From contig NZ_JAQSVC010000003.1 in NCBI RefSeq assembly GCF_029603165.1, forward strand, positions 613,582 to 677,581: a stretch of DNA of 64,000 bases. The letters run 5' to 3'. This document shows, one piece after another, positions 45,670 to 55,701 of the stretch. A model generated the notes under the pieces. The model saw nothing but the letters and a program-made list of their open reading frames with translations. It did no database searches and had not been told where the DNA came from. The DNA comes from Galbibacter pacificus. Its GTDB lineage: Bacteria; Bacteroidota; Bacteroidia; Flavobacteriales; Flavobacteriaceae. The position numbers and the translations under genes are program-made. The number at the start of each line of letters is the position of its first letter. The stretch's first letter is position 1.

Positions 45670-46518
45670 TTAGCTTTTCCTACACAAATATACCAATGAC
45701 GAGTATTCCCCTGTAAATTTTGCCTTACAATTCGACTTCAAGCCCGAAATAAATGCCTTTATATAATTATTTTTATCTGATTTGATTTTTTCTGAAAGCA
45801 GGCTTACATAAAACGAATCAAATATCAAAGGTAAGATTTTTACTACAAAAAATTTTTCTTTGCCAAGAAGTGTTTCCATAGCTGTTTTATCAAAATGCCA
45901 TAAATGTCGTGGTACATCGTAAGCTGCCCAATTTTCTTTGTAATGTTTTGCATCGTAACTCCTATAATTTGGCACTGCAATAATAAGTATTCCATCATTG
46001 CTTAGCAGTGATTTTATTTTTCTTAATTCTTCCTCTGGATTGTGCAAATGTTCAAAAACATGCCAAAGTGTAATTACATCAAATTTTTTCAGTGGCAAAT
46101 CTTCTGTTTTTTCAACAACTGTATTTCCTTTTTTTATTGAAATTTTCCTGGCATTTTTATTGGGTTCTGTTCCAAAACAATTATAATATTTGTTTAAATA
46201 CTTTATAAAATCACCGGTACCGCTTCCAATATCCAACAAGGATTTCGCCTTGGGGTGGTATTTTTTTATAACATTATGTTTGTTTTTTATCGAATAGGAT
46301 TTCACCCATTGATAGATTTTGTCAATTAAATTTTTCTTGGAATCTGTATGAGAAATGTATTGTTGGCTTTCATAATATTTGCCAATTTCTTCGGGTTGGG
46401 GCTGTGGTGTTGTTTGCAACAATCCGTGTATTTCTGTTTTTTTTAAGTTGAAGCTTTCATTACTTACTAAATGATCTTTGCAGCGTATGTAAGTTTTTGT
46501 TGAATTGTTTTTGCTCAT
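45670..46518 (-). CDS. Class I SAM-dependent methyltransferase
   Basis: The 282-residue enzyme has the SAM-binding motif LLDIGSGTGDFIKYL, acidic loop GTEPN, FDVITLWHVFEHLHNPEEEL and GILIIAVPNYRSYD. The N-terminal 70 residues (IRCKDHLVSNESFNLKKTE, then PQPEEIGKYYES) match the family's substrate region, with the zinc cysteines seen elsewhere mostly lost. The substrate is unknown. It is separated from mnmG by that gene's terminator. Confidence 0.88.
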   Translation of the reverse strand: MSKNNSTKTYIRCKDHLVSNESFNLKKTEIHGLLQTTPQPQPEEIGKYYESQQYISHTDSKKNLIDKIYQWVKSYSIKNKHNVIKKYHPKAKSLLDIGSGTGDFIKYLNKYYNCFGTEPNKNARKISIKKGNTVVEKTEDLPLKKFDVITLWHVFEHLHNPEEELRKIKSLLSNDGILIIAVPNYRSYDAKHYKENWAAYDVPRHLWHFDKTAMETLLGKEKFFVVKILPLIFDSFYVSLLSEKIKSDKNNYIKAFISGLKSNCKAKFTGEYSSLVYLCRKS

Positions 46519-46557
46519 TGTAAATTTTAAATTGCAAGATAATACTTATTCAAATAA

Positions 46558-46581
46558 AAAGGGTTCCACGTGGAACCCTTT
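46558..46581 (-). terminator. mnmG terminator with parS-like core
   Basis: A perfect 24-bp palindrome, AAAGGGTTCCACGTGGAACC plus CTTT, lies 4 bp past the mnmG stop and is followed on the minus strand by TTTTTATTTG, so it is a good terminator. Its centre, GTTCCACGTGGAAC, is also the core of a parS site, although the outer bases (G/C instead of T/A) differ from consensus. Confidence 0.8.
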
Positions 46582-46585
46582 AAAA

Positions 46586-48457
46586 TTACCTGCCCATATA
46601 GACAAGCATGACACTTATATCGCTTGGTGAAACACCACTTATCCGTGATGCTTGTGAAAGTGTTCTCGGTTTTATTTTTTTTAGTTTTTCCTTGGCTTCA
46701 AATGACAAGGATTTTAGTTTATCGTAATCAAAACTCTCCGGAATTTTAATTTCTTCAAGCCTGTTTAGTTTGTCGGCGTTGTTTTTTTCTTTTTCGATAT
46801 AGCCCGAATATTTAACTTGAATTTCGGCTTGGTCCAAAACTTCGGCGTCCAGTTCTTTTTCAATTACATAGTCTTTTACTTGTGCTATCTTTAGCATGTG
46901 GTCCAATGTAATATTTGGCCGGGCAAATATTTTAAACATCTTGTCCGATTGTTTCATTGGCGACGAATTTACTTCTTCCAGTATCGGGTTTATGGTTTCG
47001 GGTTTTACACTCGTGTCCTTAAAAAAGTTTACAAAATCGCTGGACATCCTTTCCTTTTCTTCCATTCTCCTTAACCTTTTTTCTGATGCCAAACCTATTT
47101 CAAAACTCATGGGCGTGAGTCTTAAATCGGCATTGTCCTGTCTAAGCAGTGTTCTGTATTCAGCTCTGGAAGTAAACATGCGGTACGGTTCTTCGGTGCC
47201 TTTTGTAATGAGATCGTCTATCAACACACCAATGTATGCTTCGTTCCTTTGAAGTATAAATGGGTCTCTTTCCTGTACTTTTAAACTTGCATTTATTCCA
47301 GCCATTAATCCTTGGGAGGCTGCTTCTTCGTATCCTGTCGTTCCATTTATTTGTCCGGCAAAATACAATCCAGAAACCAATTTTGTTTCCAGTGTATGTT
47401 TTAATTGTGTAGGAGGGAAGTAGTCGTATTCTATGGCGTAACCCGGTCTAAAGAATTTTACATTTTCAAAACCAGCTACACAGCGCAGTGCTTTAAATTG
47501 TACATCTTCTGGCAAGGAAGTGGAAAACCCGTTTACATAATACTCAACCGTATCCCAGCCTTCTGGTTCTACAAAAATTTGATGCCTGTCTTTATCTGCA
47601 AAACGGTTGATTTTATCTTCAATGGAAGGGCAATAACGTGGTCCTATACTTTTTATCCTTCCGTTGAACATGGGCGACCTATCAAAACCTTCACGCAATA
47701 AATCATGAACTTCTTCACTGGTGTATGTCATGTGGCAATCCCTTTGTTTTTTCAATGGATTCGTTTCGTTGGAATACGAAAACTTTTCTGGTTTATCATC
47801 TCCTGGCTGAACAACCATTTTATCAAAATTCAACGATCTGCCATCAACCCTTGGTGGCGTTCCGGTTTTCATCCTGCCAGCTTCAAAACCGCAATTAATT
47901 AAATCTTCTGTAATTCCTGTTGCAGCTCTTTCACCTGCACGGCCACCACCAAATTGTTTTTCGCCAATATGTATTAGGCCATTTAAAAAAGTACCGTTGG
48001 TCAATACTACGGACTTGCATTTAATTTCAATCCCCAATGAAGTTCTAATACCTTTTATCTTGTCGTCTTCAATAATCAATCCCGAAACCATTTCTTGATA
48101 AAAATCTAAGTTTTTTGTCTGTTCCAACATCAGTCTCCATACTTCTGCAAAACGCATACGGTCGCTTTGTGCTCTTGGCGACCACATGGCCGGACCTTTA
48201 GATTTGTTGAGCATTTTAAATTGTATGGCGGTCTTATCGGTAACAATTCCAGAGTAACCGCCCATGGCGTCAATCTCGCGAATAATCTGCCCCTTTGCAA
48301 TTCCACCCATCGCAGGGTTACAAGACATTTGTGCAATGTTTTGTAAATTCATTGTAATCAATAGGGTAGAAGAACCCATATTGGCGGCCGCCGCTGCCGC
48401 TTCAGATCCAGCATGTCCACCACCTACAACAATTACATCATATTCTTTGTCAAACAT
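46586..48457 (-). CDS. mnmG: tRNA uridine-5-carboxymethylaminomethyl modification enzyme
   Basis: With MnmE, this 623-residue FAD protein adds the carboxymethylaminomethyl group to wobble U34 of several tRNAs. The N-terminal dinucleotide motif is [19 protein letters not shown]. GidA signatures include [13 protein letters not shown] and [19 protein letters not shown], and the C-terminal helical domain ends [17 protein letters not shown]. The length is normal. The gene is often near the replication origin in bacteria, and a parS site lies just upstream here. Confidence 0.97.
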   Translation of the reverse strand: MFDKEYDVIVVGGGHAGSEAAAAAANMGSSTLLITMNLQNIAQMSCNPAMGGIAKGQIIREIDAMGGYSGIVTDKTAIQFKMLNKSKGPAMWSPRAQSDRMRFAEVWRLMLEQTKNLDFYQEMVSGLIIEDDKIKGIRTSLGIEIKCKSVVLTNGTFLNGLIHIGEKQFGGGRAGERAATGITEDLINCGFEAGRMKTGTPPRVDGRSLNFDKMVVQPGDDKPEKFSYSNETNPLKKQRDCHMTYTSEEVHDLLREGFDRSPMFNGRIKSIGPRYCPSIEDKINRFADKDRHQIFVEPEGWDTVEYYVNGFSTSLPEDVQFKALRCVAGFENVKFFRPGYAIEYDYFPPTQLKHTLETKLVSGLYFAGQINGTTGYEEAASQGLMAGINASLKVQERDPFILQRNEAYIGVLIDDLITKGTEEPYRMFTSRAEYRTLLRQDNADLRLTPMSFEIGLASEKRLRRMEEKERMSSDFVNFFKDTSVKPETINPILEEVNSSPMKQSDKMFKIFARPNITLDHMLKIAQVKDYVIEKELDAEVLDQAEIQVKYSGYIEKEKNNADKLNRLEEIKIPESFDYDKLKSLSFEAKEKLKKIKPRTLSQASRISGVSPSDISVMLVYMGR

Positions 48458-48489
48458 AAACTTTGAGTTTCTATAATTAATATTGGGTT

Positions 48490-48505
48490 TGTTCCACGTG
48501 AAACA
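48490..48505. promoter_or_regulatory. parS partition site
   Basis: TGTTCCACGTGAAACA matches the consensus TGTTNCACGTGAAACA at every defined position. ParB spreads from such sites to organise origin segregation. It lies in the 89-bp gap between mnmG and ybeY. No parA or parB gene is in the window. Confidence 0.85.
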
Positions 48506-48546
48506 GCATTGTTAAACCCCACTGTTTCTGGTGTTGGTTGTGGAGT

Positions 48547-48957
48547 CTATTTAAATAAGGCGATTTTTTCTTCTTCTTTTTCTCGCATTATTTTAGTATC
48601 TTCTACGGTTTTATCCTTAAATCCGCAGTAATGTAGAATGCCATGCGCCATCACTCTTTTCAATTCTGTTTGAAAAGGTATGTCGTAATCTTTGGCATTT
48701 TCTTTCACGCGTTCAACAGAAACAAATACATCTCCTTGAATTACGAGTGCGTCGGAATAATCAAAACTGATTATATCCGTGAACGTGTCATGATCTAAAT
48801 AATCAACATTTATTTTATGAAGGTAATCATCATCACAAAAAATGTAATTGATTTCTCCTGCTTCTTTGGCCTCCGATCGGATTATGTTTTTTACCCATTC
48901 CGAAAAGCGTTCTTCTTCTTCAATTAAAAAATCGGTCTCGTAATGAAAATTAATCAT
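48547..48957 (-). CDS. ybeY: Endoribonuclease YbeY (rRNA maturation factor)
   Basis: The 136-residue metalloprotein acts in 16S rRNA 3'-end maturation and ribosome quality control. It has the family strand FTDIISFDYSDALVIQGDVF and the zinc motif region MAHGILHYCGFKDKT. Two His ligands are present, but the third (His in the usual HGxLHLxGxDH) is replaced by Asp, which I believe is common in Bacteroidota. The ATG overlaps the end of the DUF4175 gene by 8 nt, so the two are coupled. Confidence 0.92.
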   Translation of the reverse strand: MINFHYETDFLIEEEERFSEWVKNIIRSEAKEAGEINYIFCDDDYLHKINVDYLDHDTFTDIISFDYSDALVIQGDVFVSVERVKENAKDYDIPFQTELKRVMAHGILHYCGFKDKTVEDTKIMREKEEEKIALFK

Positions 48958-51900
48958 CGTTTTTAAAATAAGCGTTTACCTTTTGCTTGTAATTTTGCCG
49001 CAAAGGTAAGGCTTGTCTGTTTAATATTTCAACTTCATTAAAATATTGTTGCAAATTTGGTATTTTGTACGAACTTGTGTTTGTAAATTCTTTGGTGTTT
49101 GTTTCGCTTTCCCGTTCTTCTTTTTTTCCCTGTTGAAAAGACGCATCTTCCATTTTTAATAATTGATGTTGTAACTGAAGCATTTTTTGTTCGGTAGCAT
49201 TGGTAAACCCTTTTTCCAATAAATCATTTTCAATTTGCTCCATTTGGCTAATTAATTGTTGGGCCTGTTTTTTCTCTCCGGCCCCCTGCAAATTTTTTAA
49301 TTGTTCTTCCAAAGCATTTCGTAATTGTTGCTGTTGTTTGTAGATTTCATAAAGTTCTCCAGACATTTGTTCGTTTCCATATTTTTTACTCCCGCTTTCT
49401 CCTTGCATTTCACCTTGTTGTTCCTGGCCTTCTTTCCCGTTTTCTTTCCCTTCTTTATGGCTGTTTTGTTTTTGTCCCTTTTCTCCTTTTTGCATTCCTT
49501 CTTTCATTTTTTCGTTTAATTGCTGCTGGGATTGTATAATGTCCGGTAACTGAAATTCATTTCCGCTTCCGCTACTGGAACCAGAGGCAAGGCTTTTTTG
49601 CATATTGTCGAGGGTATTGCTTAAAAAATCTGCCAGCTCGTTTGCGGCCGTTAATGTATATTGTTGATGTGATATTCCTTGGTAAAACCTGTTTTCGGCA
49701 AAAAGTTCCAATGTTTTGTCCATGTTATAATATACATCGGTGATGTTTTGGTTGATGCTTTCTGAAATTTTTGGCTGCCTAAGGGACAAGGCAAACAAAC
49801 TGTCGTCTACATGCTCGAATACCGTTCTTAAATCGTTTTGCTTTTTTAAATATACCGATAGGTTTGAGCTGCTTTCCTTATAGCTTTGAACCTTTTCCAT
49901 AACTGCTTCCTGGTCGAATGAAAAAACAACTAAATTATCCAGTATCTGGCGTAGCATTTCCGAATCTTCCTGTAAAGTGTTTTGAGCCGAAGCTTGCATC
50001 ATCTGACTCATTTTTTCACTCATTTCCTTCATTTTTCTAGCAGCATTTTTTTGCTTTTGTTTGGCTTGTTGTCCAGCTTGGCTTTCACTTTTATTCTGAT
50101 TGGTATTTTCCGCTTCCTTCTTTTTTTCTGCTAATTTTTGTGTTGCTTCTGCCTGTTCCTTTTTTATTTCTTCTTCCAATTTCTTATCGGTTCCAAGGTC
50201 CATGGGTTTTTGTAATTCATCATTTTGCTTTTCCAGTTCCTCTATATCTTTTTCAAGCTTTTCAAAATCCTTATTCAGTTCATTTTGATTTTCTAGATTG
50301 TTTTCTTCCTCCTTTTTTTCTGACAATTTTTGTTGTTCATCGGCCAATTTTTCCAGGTCCTCTTTTATTTTTTCTGCTTTGGCAGCCGTGTAATATCTTT
50401 TGGTCAACTCAAGAATTTGCTCCAAACTCCTATTGTTTTTCTTTTGTTCTTTTGCCATTTGCGCTAAGCGTTCTGCCAATTCTTCTTTGTTTATTTTGTC
50501 TGAAATTTCCTTCAACTTTTCCATCAAGTCTTCATTTTTTTCCAATTCTTTTTTCTGCCTCTCCAAGCGTTCTTGCAGCAACTCGTTATATTCGCTCTGC
50601 TGTTTGTTTTCTTTTTTAAAATCCTTCAGGTTTTCCTTTAAATCTTCATGGAACCTTTTCATCATTTCATCTTGTTGCTTTTGCCGCTCCAAAAAGTTTT
50701 CAATACGCTTTTTATCATTATAGTTTAGTTGATTTTTCTGTTTGTTGATGTCGTTTATCTCTTTTAACTTATCTTCCTGCTCTTCGGCATCTTTTAATGA
50801 ATTTTCAATCCGGCCAATATTCTCTTTTTGTTGTGTTAATTGTTGTTGCTTTAGTTCATCCTTGGTAAGCTTTCTGTAATTAAAAACAGGGCTTTTAGTA
50901 ACTTTTCCCCCGTGTATGGCGTCGTTATCGGTTACTTCAAAGTAAAATTCGTATGGAGTTCCTGCTTTCAATGGCAGATTATTTGGAAAAATATACCCAA
51001 AGCGGTCGTAAGTACCTTTTTTAATAGTTATATTTTTTTGTTGAAGGGAATCAGTTCCTTGTTTATAATACACAAGCTTTAATTTTGAAAGTCCGTAATC
51101 GTCTGAAATTTGACCCACGTATATTTTTGTATTGATGCTTGCGGAATCTATCTTTTCATCAACTTTTATTTCGGGCGATTGATCTTTGATAACACGGATG
51201 GAATACCCCAGGTTCTCGTAATTTTTTAAGTGATGGTTGCTCGTTGCGATGGAATAATCTGTAGTGTTATAAAAATAATGGCTAAGGTCAAATTGCTGTT
51301 GTTTTTTATTGAAGCTAATGCTGGTATCGGGAAGCTGCAAGCCAACATTGGTGGTTTCTTCGGTTTCAAGCGACCAAGTTATTTTGGTGCCTTCGGGAAC
51401 CGTGGTATTGCCAGAGCCTTTTACAACCGCTGAAGTTTTTCCGGTATAAGCGGGATAGTCCAGGCGCATCTCGAACGACAAGAGGCTGGGTGTCGGAATT
51501 ACCTCTAATGGATAGTTTTGTGACACCACATTGTTGGCCCTTAATTGAAAGGATGTGTTTTCGCGTGGCTGATCGAAGACATATTCAAAATGGCCAGCCT
51601 GTTTTTGTTGCATCAAATAAGTAGTGCCGTCAATTTCAATCTGGACATTTTCCGGAACAACGTTTCCTGCAGTATTTATGTGCAAAACAAAAGGCCTTCC
51701 CTTTATGGCCTGTAAGGAGTCGTTAACCACAAAAAATTCAAAAGGTGCCGGGGGTTGATATGCTGTTTTGTAATCTACAACACGTTTGTAACTATCTGTA
51801 AACAAATTGCTTTTACCAATTACTATAACGATCAGTATAAAAAAAACGGGCACAGCCGTATACCAGGCATATTTTAGGTTCTTTTTAAAGTTTATGGCCA

Positions 51901-52324
51901 ATTGAAAGGGAATGGGACGCAGTTGAGCGCCTTTTTGCTCAATGCTGGCCAAAAGTAAATCGGATTGCTGCGTATTTTTAGCAAGTTGCATAAAATTCAG
52001 CAGTTTATCGTTTACCTCCGGGAAATGTGCACCAATAATTTTGGAGGCTTTTTGGTAGTCAATGCCCTTTCTAATGTTAAACAGGTACAACAGCGGGACA
52101 ATAATAAACGTAACAAATAAAAACAGCTCTACACCCACAAAAAGCCAAAAGAGCAATAATCGCCCCGTGGTTCCCAGCCATAAAAAATACTCCAAAAGAA
52201 CGGTTAAAATAAAATAAACCAACCCGATGGCCAGGAAAACAAACACCCCACGGAGCAGTTCGTTGGTATAATACTTTCGTAAAAAGCCTTGAAGTTTATA
52301 TTGTATATGTTGTAAAGTATTCAT
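48950..52324 (-). CDS. DUF4175 family large membrane-anchored coiled-coil protein
   Basis: The 1124-residue protein begins with two or three membrane helices (GVFVFLAIGLVYFILTVLLE, and another at about 150-170), then Ig-like beta domains (about 200-490), a very long K/E/Q-rich coiled coil (about 500-790) and a Gln/Gly-rich C-terminal part. This is the layout of the Bacteroidota DUF4175 family. The function is unknown; a scaffold role at the inner membrane is plausible. It is first gene of an operon with ybeY. Confidence 0.85.
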   Translation of the reverse strand: MNTLQHIQYKLQGFLRKYYTNELLRGVFVFLAIGLVYFILTVLLEYFLWLGTTGRLLLFWLFVGVELFLFVTFIIVPLLYLFNIRKGIDYQKASKIIGAHFPEVNDKLLNFMQLAKNTQQSDLLLASIEQKGAQLRPIPFQLAINFKKNLKYAWYTAVPVFFILIVIVIGKSNLFTDSYKRVVDYKTAYQPPAPFEFFVVNDSLQAIKGRPFVLHINTAGNVVPENVQIEIDGTTYLMQQKQAGHFEYVFDQPRENTSFQLRANNVVSQNYPLEVIPTPSLLSFEMRLDYPAYTGKTSAVVKGSGNTTVPEGTKITWSLETEETTNVGLQLPDTSISFNKKQQQFDLSHYFYNTTDYSIATSNHHLKNYENLGYSIRVIKDQSPEIKVDEKIDSASINTKIYVGQISDDYGLSKLKLVYYKQGTDSLQQKNITIKKGTYDRFGYIFPNNLPLKAGTPYEFYFEVTDNDAIHGGKVTKSPVFNYRKLTKDELKQQQLTQQKENIGRIENSLKDAEEQEDKLKEINDINKQKNQLNYNDKKRIENFLERQKQQDEMMKRFHEDLKENLKDFKKENKQQSEYNELLQERLERQKKELEKNEDLMEKLKEISDKINKEELAERLAQMAKEQKKNNRSLEQILELTKRYYTAAKAEKIKEDLEKLADEQQKLSEKKEEENNLENQNELNKDFEKLEKDIEELEKQNDELQKPMDLGTDKKLEEEIKKEQAEATQKLAEKKKEAENTNQNKSESQAGQQAKQKQKNAARKMKEMSEKMSQMMQASAQNTLQEDSEMLRQILDNLVVFSFDQEAVMEKVQSYKESSSNLSVYLKKQNDLRTVFEHVDDSLFALSLRQPKISESINQNITDVYYNMDKTLELFAENRFYQGISHQQYTLTAANELADFLSNTLDNMQKSLASGSSSGSGNEFQLPDIIQSQQQLNEKMKEGMQKGEKGQKQNSHKEGKENGKEGQEQQGEMQGESGSKKYGNEQMSGELYEIYKQQQQLRNALEEQLKNLQGAGEKKQAQQLISQMEQIENDLLEKGFTNATEQKMLQLQHQLLKMEDASFQQGKKEERESETNTKEFTNTSSYKIPNLQQYFNEVEILNRQALPLRQNYKQKVNAYFKNDD

Positions 52325-53236
52325 TAATAAGCGTATAAAAATAGTATAGGTACATTAAAATATAAAAATACAATTTGTTTGGCAGTATAAACGGGGCATT
52401 TTTACTTAATGGATGTTAAAATTAATTAGAAAAACCACCTCATTGATTTTCTTTAATGGATGACAAGGGTTCACTCATGAAAAAGCACTCTTGAGAATAT
52501 TTTATGGCAATAACAAATAAGGGAGGGATGTTTTAGTATTAAAAACAATACTTCAAACCGCGTTCACGGCGGATATTGTGGATAAGAAGAGCTTAAAAAA
52601 TTTCCATAGAACAATGCATGTTTTACTATTTGCCTTGCTCTTGTGGAGGAGTAATAGGTTAATTTAGGGGGAGAGACCGAAAACGTGTAAAAAATTGCAA
52701 TCATATAATTTATTTTACACTCTTGGTTAAATATGTATTATGTTTAGTTCCTAATGCCAAAAAAGCGTGACATTATTTTTTTAATTATAATATGAAGAAA
52801 TAAGGCCTGTGACTCCTTTTGTCTGAATCTTGCCCCTTTGAGGGAAACATCATAAAACACAGGTTCGAAATAATCCAGTAAGCTGTGACAAGCATGATTA
52901 AAAGACCCTGGACAGCATCCTTAACGGGATTTTTATCCCGCACCAGCACCAACTTCATTCCCAGCCTGAAAATCTTGCCAAAAGTTGAGCTTCTTTTTAT
53001 TTTAGCGGTATCGATTATTTATTCCGAAGGGCCCTTTTCTGGATATTCGTATGGGGGAAAGCCGGTGTTTATGAGGTTCAGCCAACACAAATGTTATATA
53101 CATATTTGACTTTAAATTATTTATATTTCGTATAAAAGCATAATAAAATTACAAGAGCACTCATGTTTTGGTTATAAAGTATCGGGGTATGTGACTTTAA
53201 TTCATTTTATGTGTCCCATTAATAAACGCCATACAT
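52325..53236. other. 912-bp region without a convincing gene
   Basis: Only short frames without recognisable features are present. It holds a perfect DnaA-type box (TGTGGATAA, 52577-52585) and a perfect CGGGAT-TTTT-ATCCCG hairpin (52925-52940). Two stretches look like eroded coding sequence, near 52557-52617 on plus (FTADIVDKKSLKN) and 52790-52890 on minus (SLLDYFEPVFYDVSLKGAR), perhaps from lost transposase or other accessory genes. I could not assign either. Confidence 0.4.
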
Positions 53237-53398
53237 ATGACTTTAATAGCCATTGTCCTTACACTATTTTTATTTTTTTTTATATCCATAAGCATCATGT
53301 TATATTCTAGCCTAAAAAAAAACAAAAAACTAAAATCAGCATACAATGAACTTCGGCGTGGGGCTCCTGGATCAGGGTTTATCAAACATAAGTGGTAA
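53237..53398 (+). CDS. Small membrane protein, 53 aa
   Basis: A clean ATG frame encodes one hydrophobic helix (LIAIVLTLFLFFFISISIML) followed by a basic tail (SLKKNKKLKSAYNELRRG, ending KHKW). The composition is typical of small inner-membrane proteins with a cytosolic C-terminus. It lies in an otherwise eroded region upstream of a lipoprotein gene. No family is recognised. Confidence 0.5.
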   Translation: MTLIAIVLTLFLFFFISISIMLYSSLKKNKKLKSAYNELRRGAPGSGFIKHKW

Positions 53399-53570
53399 AA
53401 AATGATATTAGCTGGATCAAAAAAATTACGTGATAGTTAGCACGCCCAGTTAAAATAATGGGCTTCCGAACAAAATAGTACGATCAGTGGTCCATATCCG
53501 GGGTTTAAAATTCATTGGTGAAGCAACCTTTTGCCATAAACTCCATCTTATCAGAAACATACCTCTTGAT

Positions 53571-54572
53571 ATGAAAGCCACTGCCAAAATGAATACACGC
53601 CATTTATCACTCCTTAAACTAAAAATGCACTTTCCGGCCCTAGTTTTTATACTATTATTTTTAAGTGCATGTCAAAACGACGATGAGAATTCAGGACCAA
53701 ACAAAAAACACATAGCCGTCGGAAATGCTGTTTCCGTATCGGACCATCACGTGCTTATAAGCGGATATGCCTCCGAGAACGGAACGGTCCATTCGAAATT
53801 CTGGATAAATACGGAAAGCAGTAATGAAACCGAATTTAGTGATTATATCCCGACCAACACCCTCTATCTTAAGTCCATAAATGATCACTATAGAAAGGTA
53901 TATGTTTACAAGGACATACACGGACAATTACAAAACTATCAATTTGACCAGGGCAGCCTTGCCGAAAACGGCAGGGTATGCTATTACAAAAACAATGTCC
54001 TGACATTCATGGACAACGACAGTACAGGAACGGTCTCGTCGGTTGACTACCATAATGACAAACCTTATTTCGCCGGGTATTTTGGCAAAATAATACCTTC
54101 GGAAGGAGGGAATACGTTGCGGCCTGAAACCCCATTTGTATGGGACGGGCATAATTTTCTGGAAACGTTACCGCTGCCGGAACAGGCCTCTGTATTTCAA
54201 GGGGTAAGCACCATCTATGTCCATGATACTGATGAAGCTTATATCGGGGGGCTTTGTGGCGTGCCCATGTATTGGAAAAATTCGGAACCTGTGATATTGG
54301 ATGGGCGTTATGGCGAGGTATGGCAACTCACCAAATCAGGAACCGACCTTTATGCGGTAGGATTAATTAATAAACACAACTCCAATAGCACGGGGCATAC
54401 AGCCTGTTACTGGAAAAACGGGGAACTTCACGAACTGGAGGACAATGCACAGGCCTATGGAATTTATATAAAGGGTGATGATGTATATATTTGTGGAGCT
54501 ATTGGGACTACTCCCGTAAACTATACCCCTTGTTACTGGAAAAATGGGGTTAGGGTAGATTTAAAATTGTAG
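53571..54572 (+). CDS. Lipoprotein with repeated YWKNG units, beta-propeller-like
   Basis: About 333 residues from MKATAKMNTRHLSLLK; ATGs at 53589 and 53625 are also possible. The lipobox LLFLSAC anchors it in the envelope. The mature part has repeated units ending in a tyrosine-tryptophan strand: CYYKNNVLTF, MYWKNSEPVILD, CYWKNGELHELED and CYWKNGVRVDLKL. Each is preceded by Y-x-x-G (YAVG, YICG, YIGG, YFAG), spacing like blades of a propeller. The last unit ends exactly at the C-terminus. Ligand and role are unknown. Confidence 0.75.
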   Translation: MKATAKMNTRHLSLLKLKMHFPALVFILLFLSACQNDDENSGPNKKHIAVGNAVSVSDHHVLISGYASENGTVHSKFWINTESSNETEFSDYIPTNTLYLKSINDHYRKVYVYKDIHGQLQNYQFDQGSLAENGRVCYYKNNVLTFMDNDSTGTVSSVDYHNDKPYFAGYFGKIIPSEGGNTLRPETPFVWDGHNFLETLPLPEQASVFQGVSTIYVHDTDEAYIGGLCGVPMYWKNSEPVILDGRYGEVWQLTKSGTDLYAVGLINKHNSNSTGHTACYWKNGELHELEDNAQAYGIYIKGDDVYICGAIGTTPVNYTPCYWKNGVRVDLKL

Positions 54573-54789
54573 GGGCTTTTCATTGAGTAAAAGGAATCGG
54601 GAAATTTTTTGTAGTGTCAATTTTAGGTTTTTCGTTTTTAAACGGGCTTTTAGATGCCCCATAAAAAAACAAAAAATAAAAAGCATGTTAAGGGAAAGGG
54701 GGTGCGATATGTGGGTGGCATACCGACCAAAACATAAGGTGGCAACACAAATGCGGGCCTTATGGATTATAGGGATTGTATATAAAAAC

Positions 54790-55701
54790 TTAAACCCCCG
54801 CCAAAACCGGCATTTTTTCAATAAATAGGTTTTCTAGATATTCCAATTGCTTTTGGTACATATTTCCTTTTCGCTTGGCCAGGTACAAGGTTTGTTCAAT
54901 GGGCTCGAAACCTTCCCACAACAATTTTACCGATTGGTCTTTTAGCGCTTCTTCGCACAAAAAGTCGGGTAAAACAGCTATACCGTTGGTATTGCGCAAA
55001 CAGCGTATGATGGAACTTTTATTGGGCACGATATAATTGCACTTAAAATCGGGGTGCTTTTTAAAATTTGCATTCCAAAAAGAGCGCAAATGTTCCATGT
55101 CGCCCGTTGTTCCGTACCAAACCTGTTGCTTAAGCCACTTTTGTATACCAGACAGGCTATTGGCGGCCAATGCATTGGTAAAAGTACCGGTTGGTGTCTT
55201 GGAGCCTGCAATCAGTACAATGCGTTCTTTAGAAAAAGCCTTGTATTCAAAATGTTTTTCCAAGCCTTTTTTGGCACTGACAACAAGGTCCAATACGCCT
55301 TTTTCCAATTCTATGACGGCCTCTTTGTATTCCACAAATTTAATAATCGCATCAAAAGGTAAAGTAGAAATATAAGGCTCGATGGAATATTGAAACGTTT
55401 CCATGCACATGCCAATGCTTATGGTGGGCGTATCGCTATTGGAGTTTTTCCTAAAACATTGCTCGGCATCTTCCAGTTTTAGAACCGCATCTTTTATGTA
55501 ATTGTACAATACTTTTCCGCGCTCGGTAGGAATCATTTTTCGGGAAGTCCTTTCAAACAATTGATATCCGGTGTACGATTCCAACGAATTTATATGGAGG
55601 CTAACACCAGGTTGTGAAGCATATAATACCTGCGCGGCACCGGTTAACGTTCCGGTTTCATAAACAGCTTTAAAGGTTCTGTACCATTCAAAATTCACCA
55701 T
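54790..55701 (-). CDS. LysR family transcriptional regulator
   Basis: The 303-residue regulator has an N-terminal winged HTH (FKAVYETGTLTGAAQVLYAS, then QPGVSLHINSLE) and a periplasmic-binding-protein-like effector domain (about 95-295). It is divergent from the mdaB-like gene, with 118 bp between starts, the classic arrangement of a LysR regulator and its target. The effector is probably a quinone or oxidant, by inference from the target. Confidence 0.92.
   Translation of the reverse strand: MVNFEWYRTFKAVYETGTLTGAAQVLYASQPGVSLHINSLESYTGYQLFERTSRKMIPTERGKVLYNYIKDAVLKLEDAEQCFRKNSNSDTPTISIGMCMETFQYSIEPYISTLPFDAIIKFVEYKEAVIELEKGVLDLVVSAKKGLEKHFEYKAFSKERIVLIAGSKTPTGTFTNALAANSLSGIQKWLKQQVWYGTTGDMEHLRSFWNANFKKHPDFKCNYIVPNKSSIIRCLRNTNGIAVLPDFLCEEALKDQSVKLLWEGFEPIEQTLYLAKRKGNMYQKQLEYLENLFIEKMPVLAGV

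Noticed and set aside
52885..53109. 74-codon plus-strand frame
   Set aside because: The composition is not protein-like and it crosses a perfect hairpin; treated as part of an eroded region.
54561..54828. Two opposing short frames between the YWKNG lipoprotein and LysR genes
   Set aside because: Both are highly basic, overlap each other and the LysR gene end, and show no domain or signal; chance frames are more likely.
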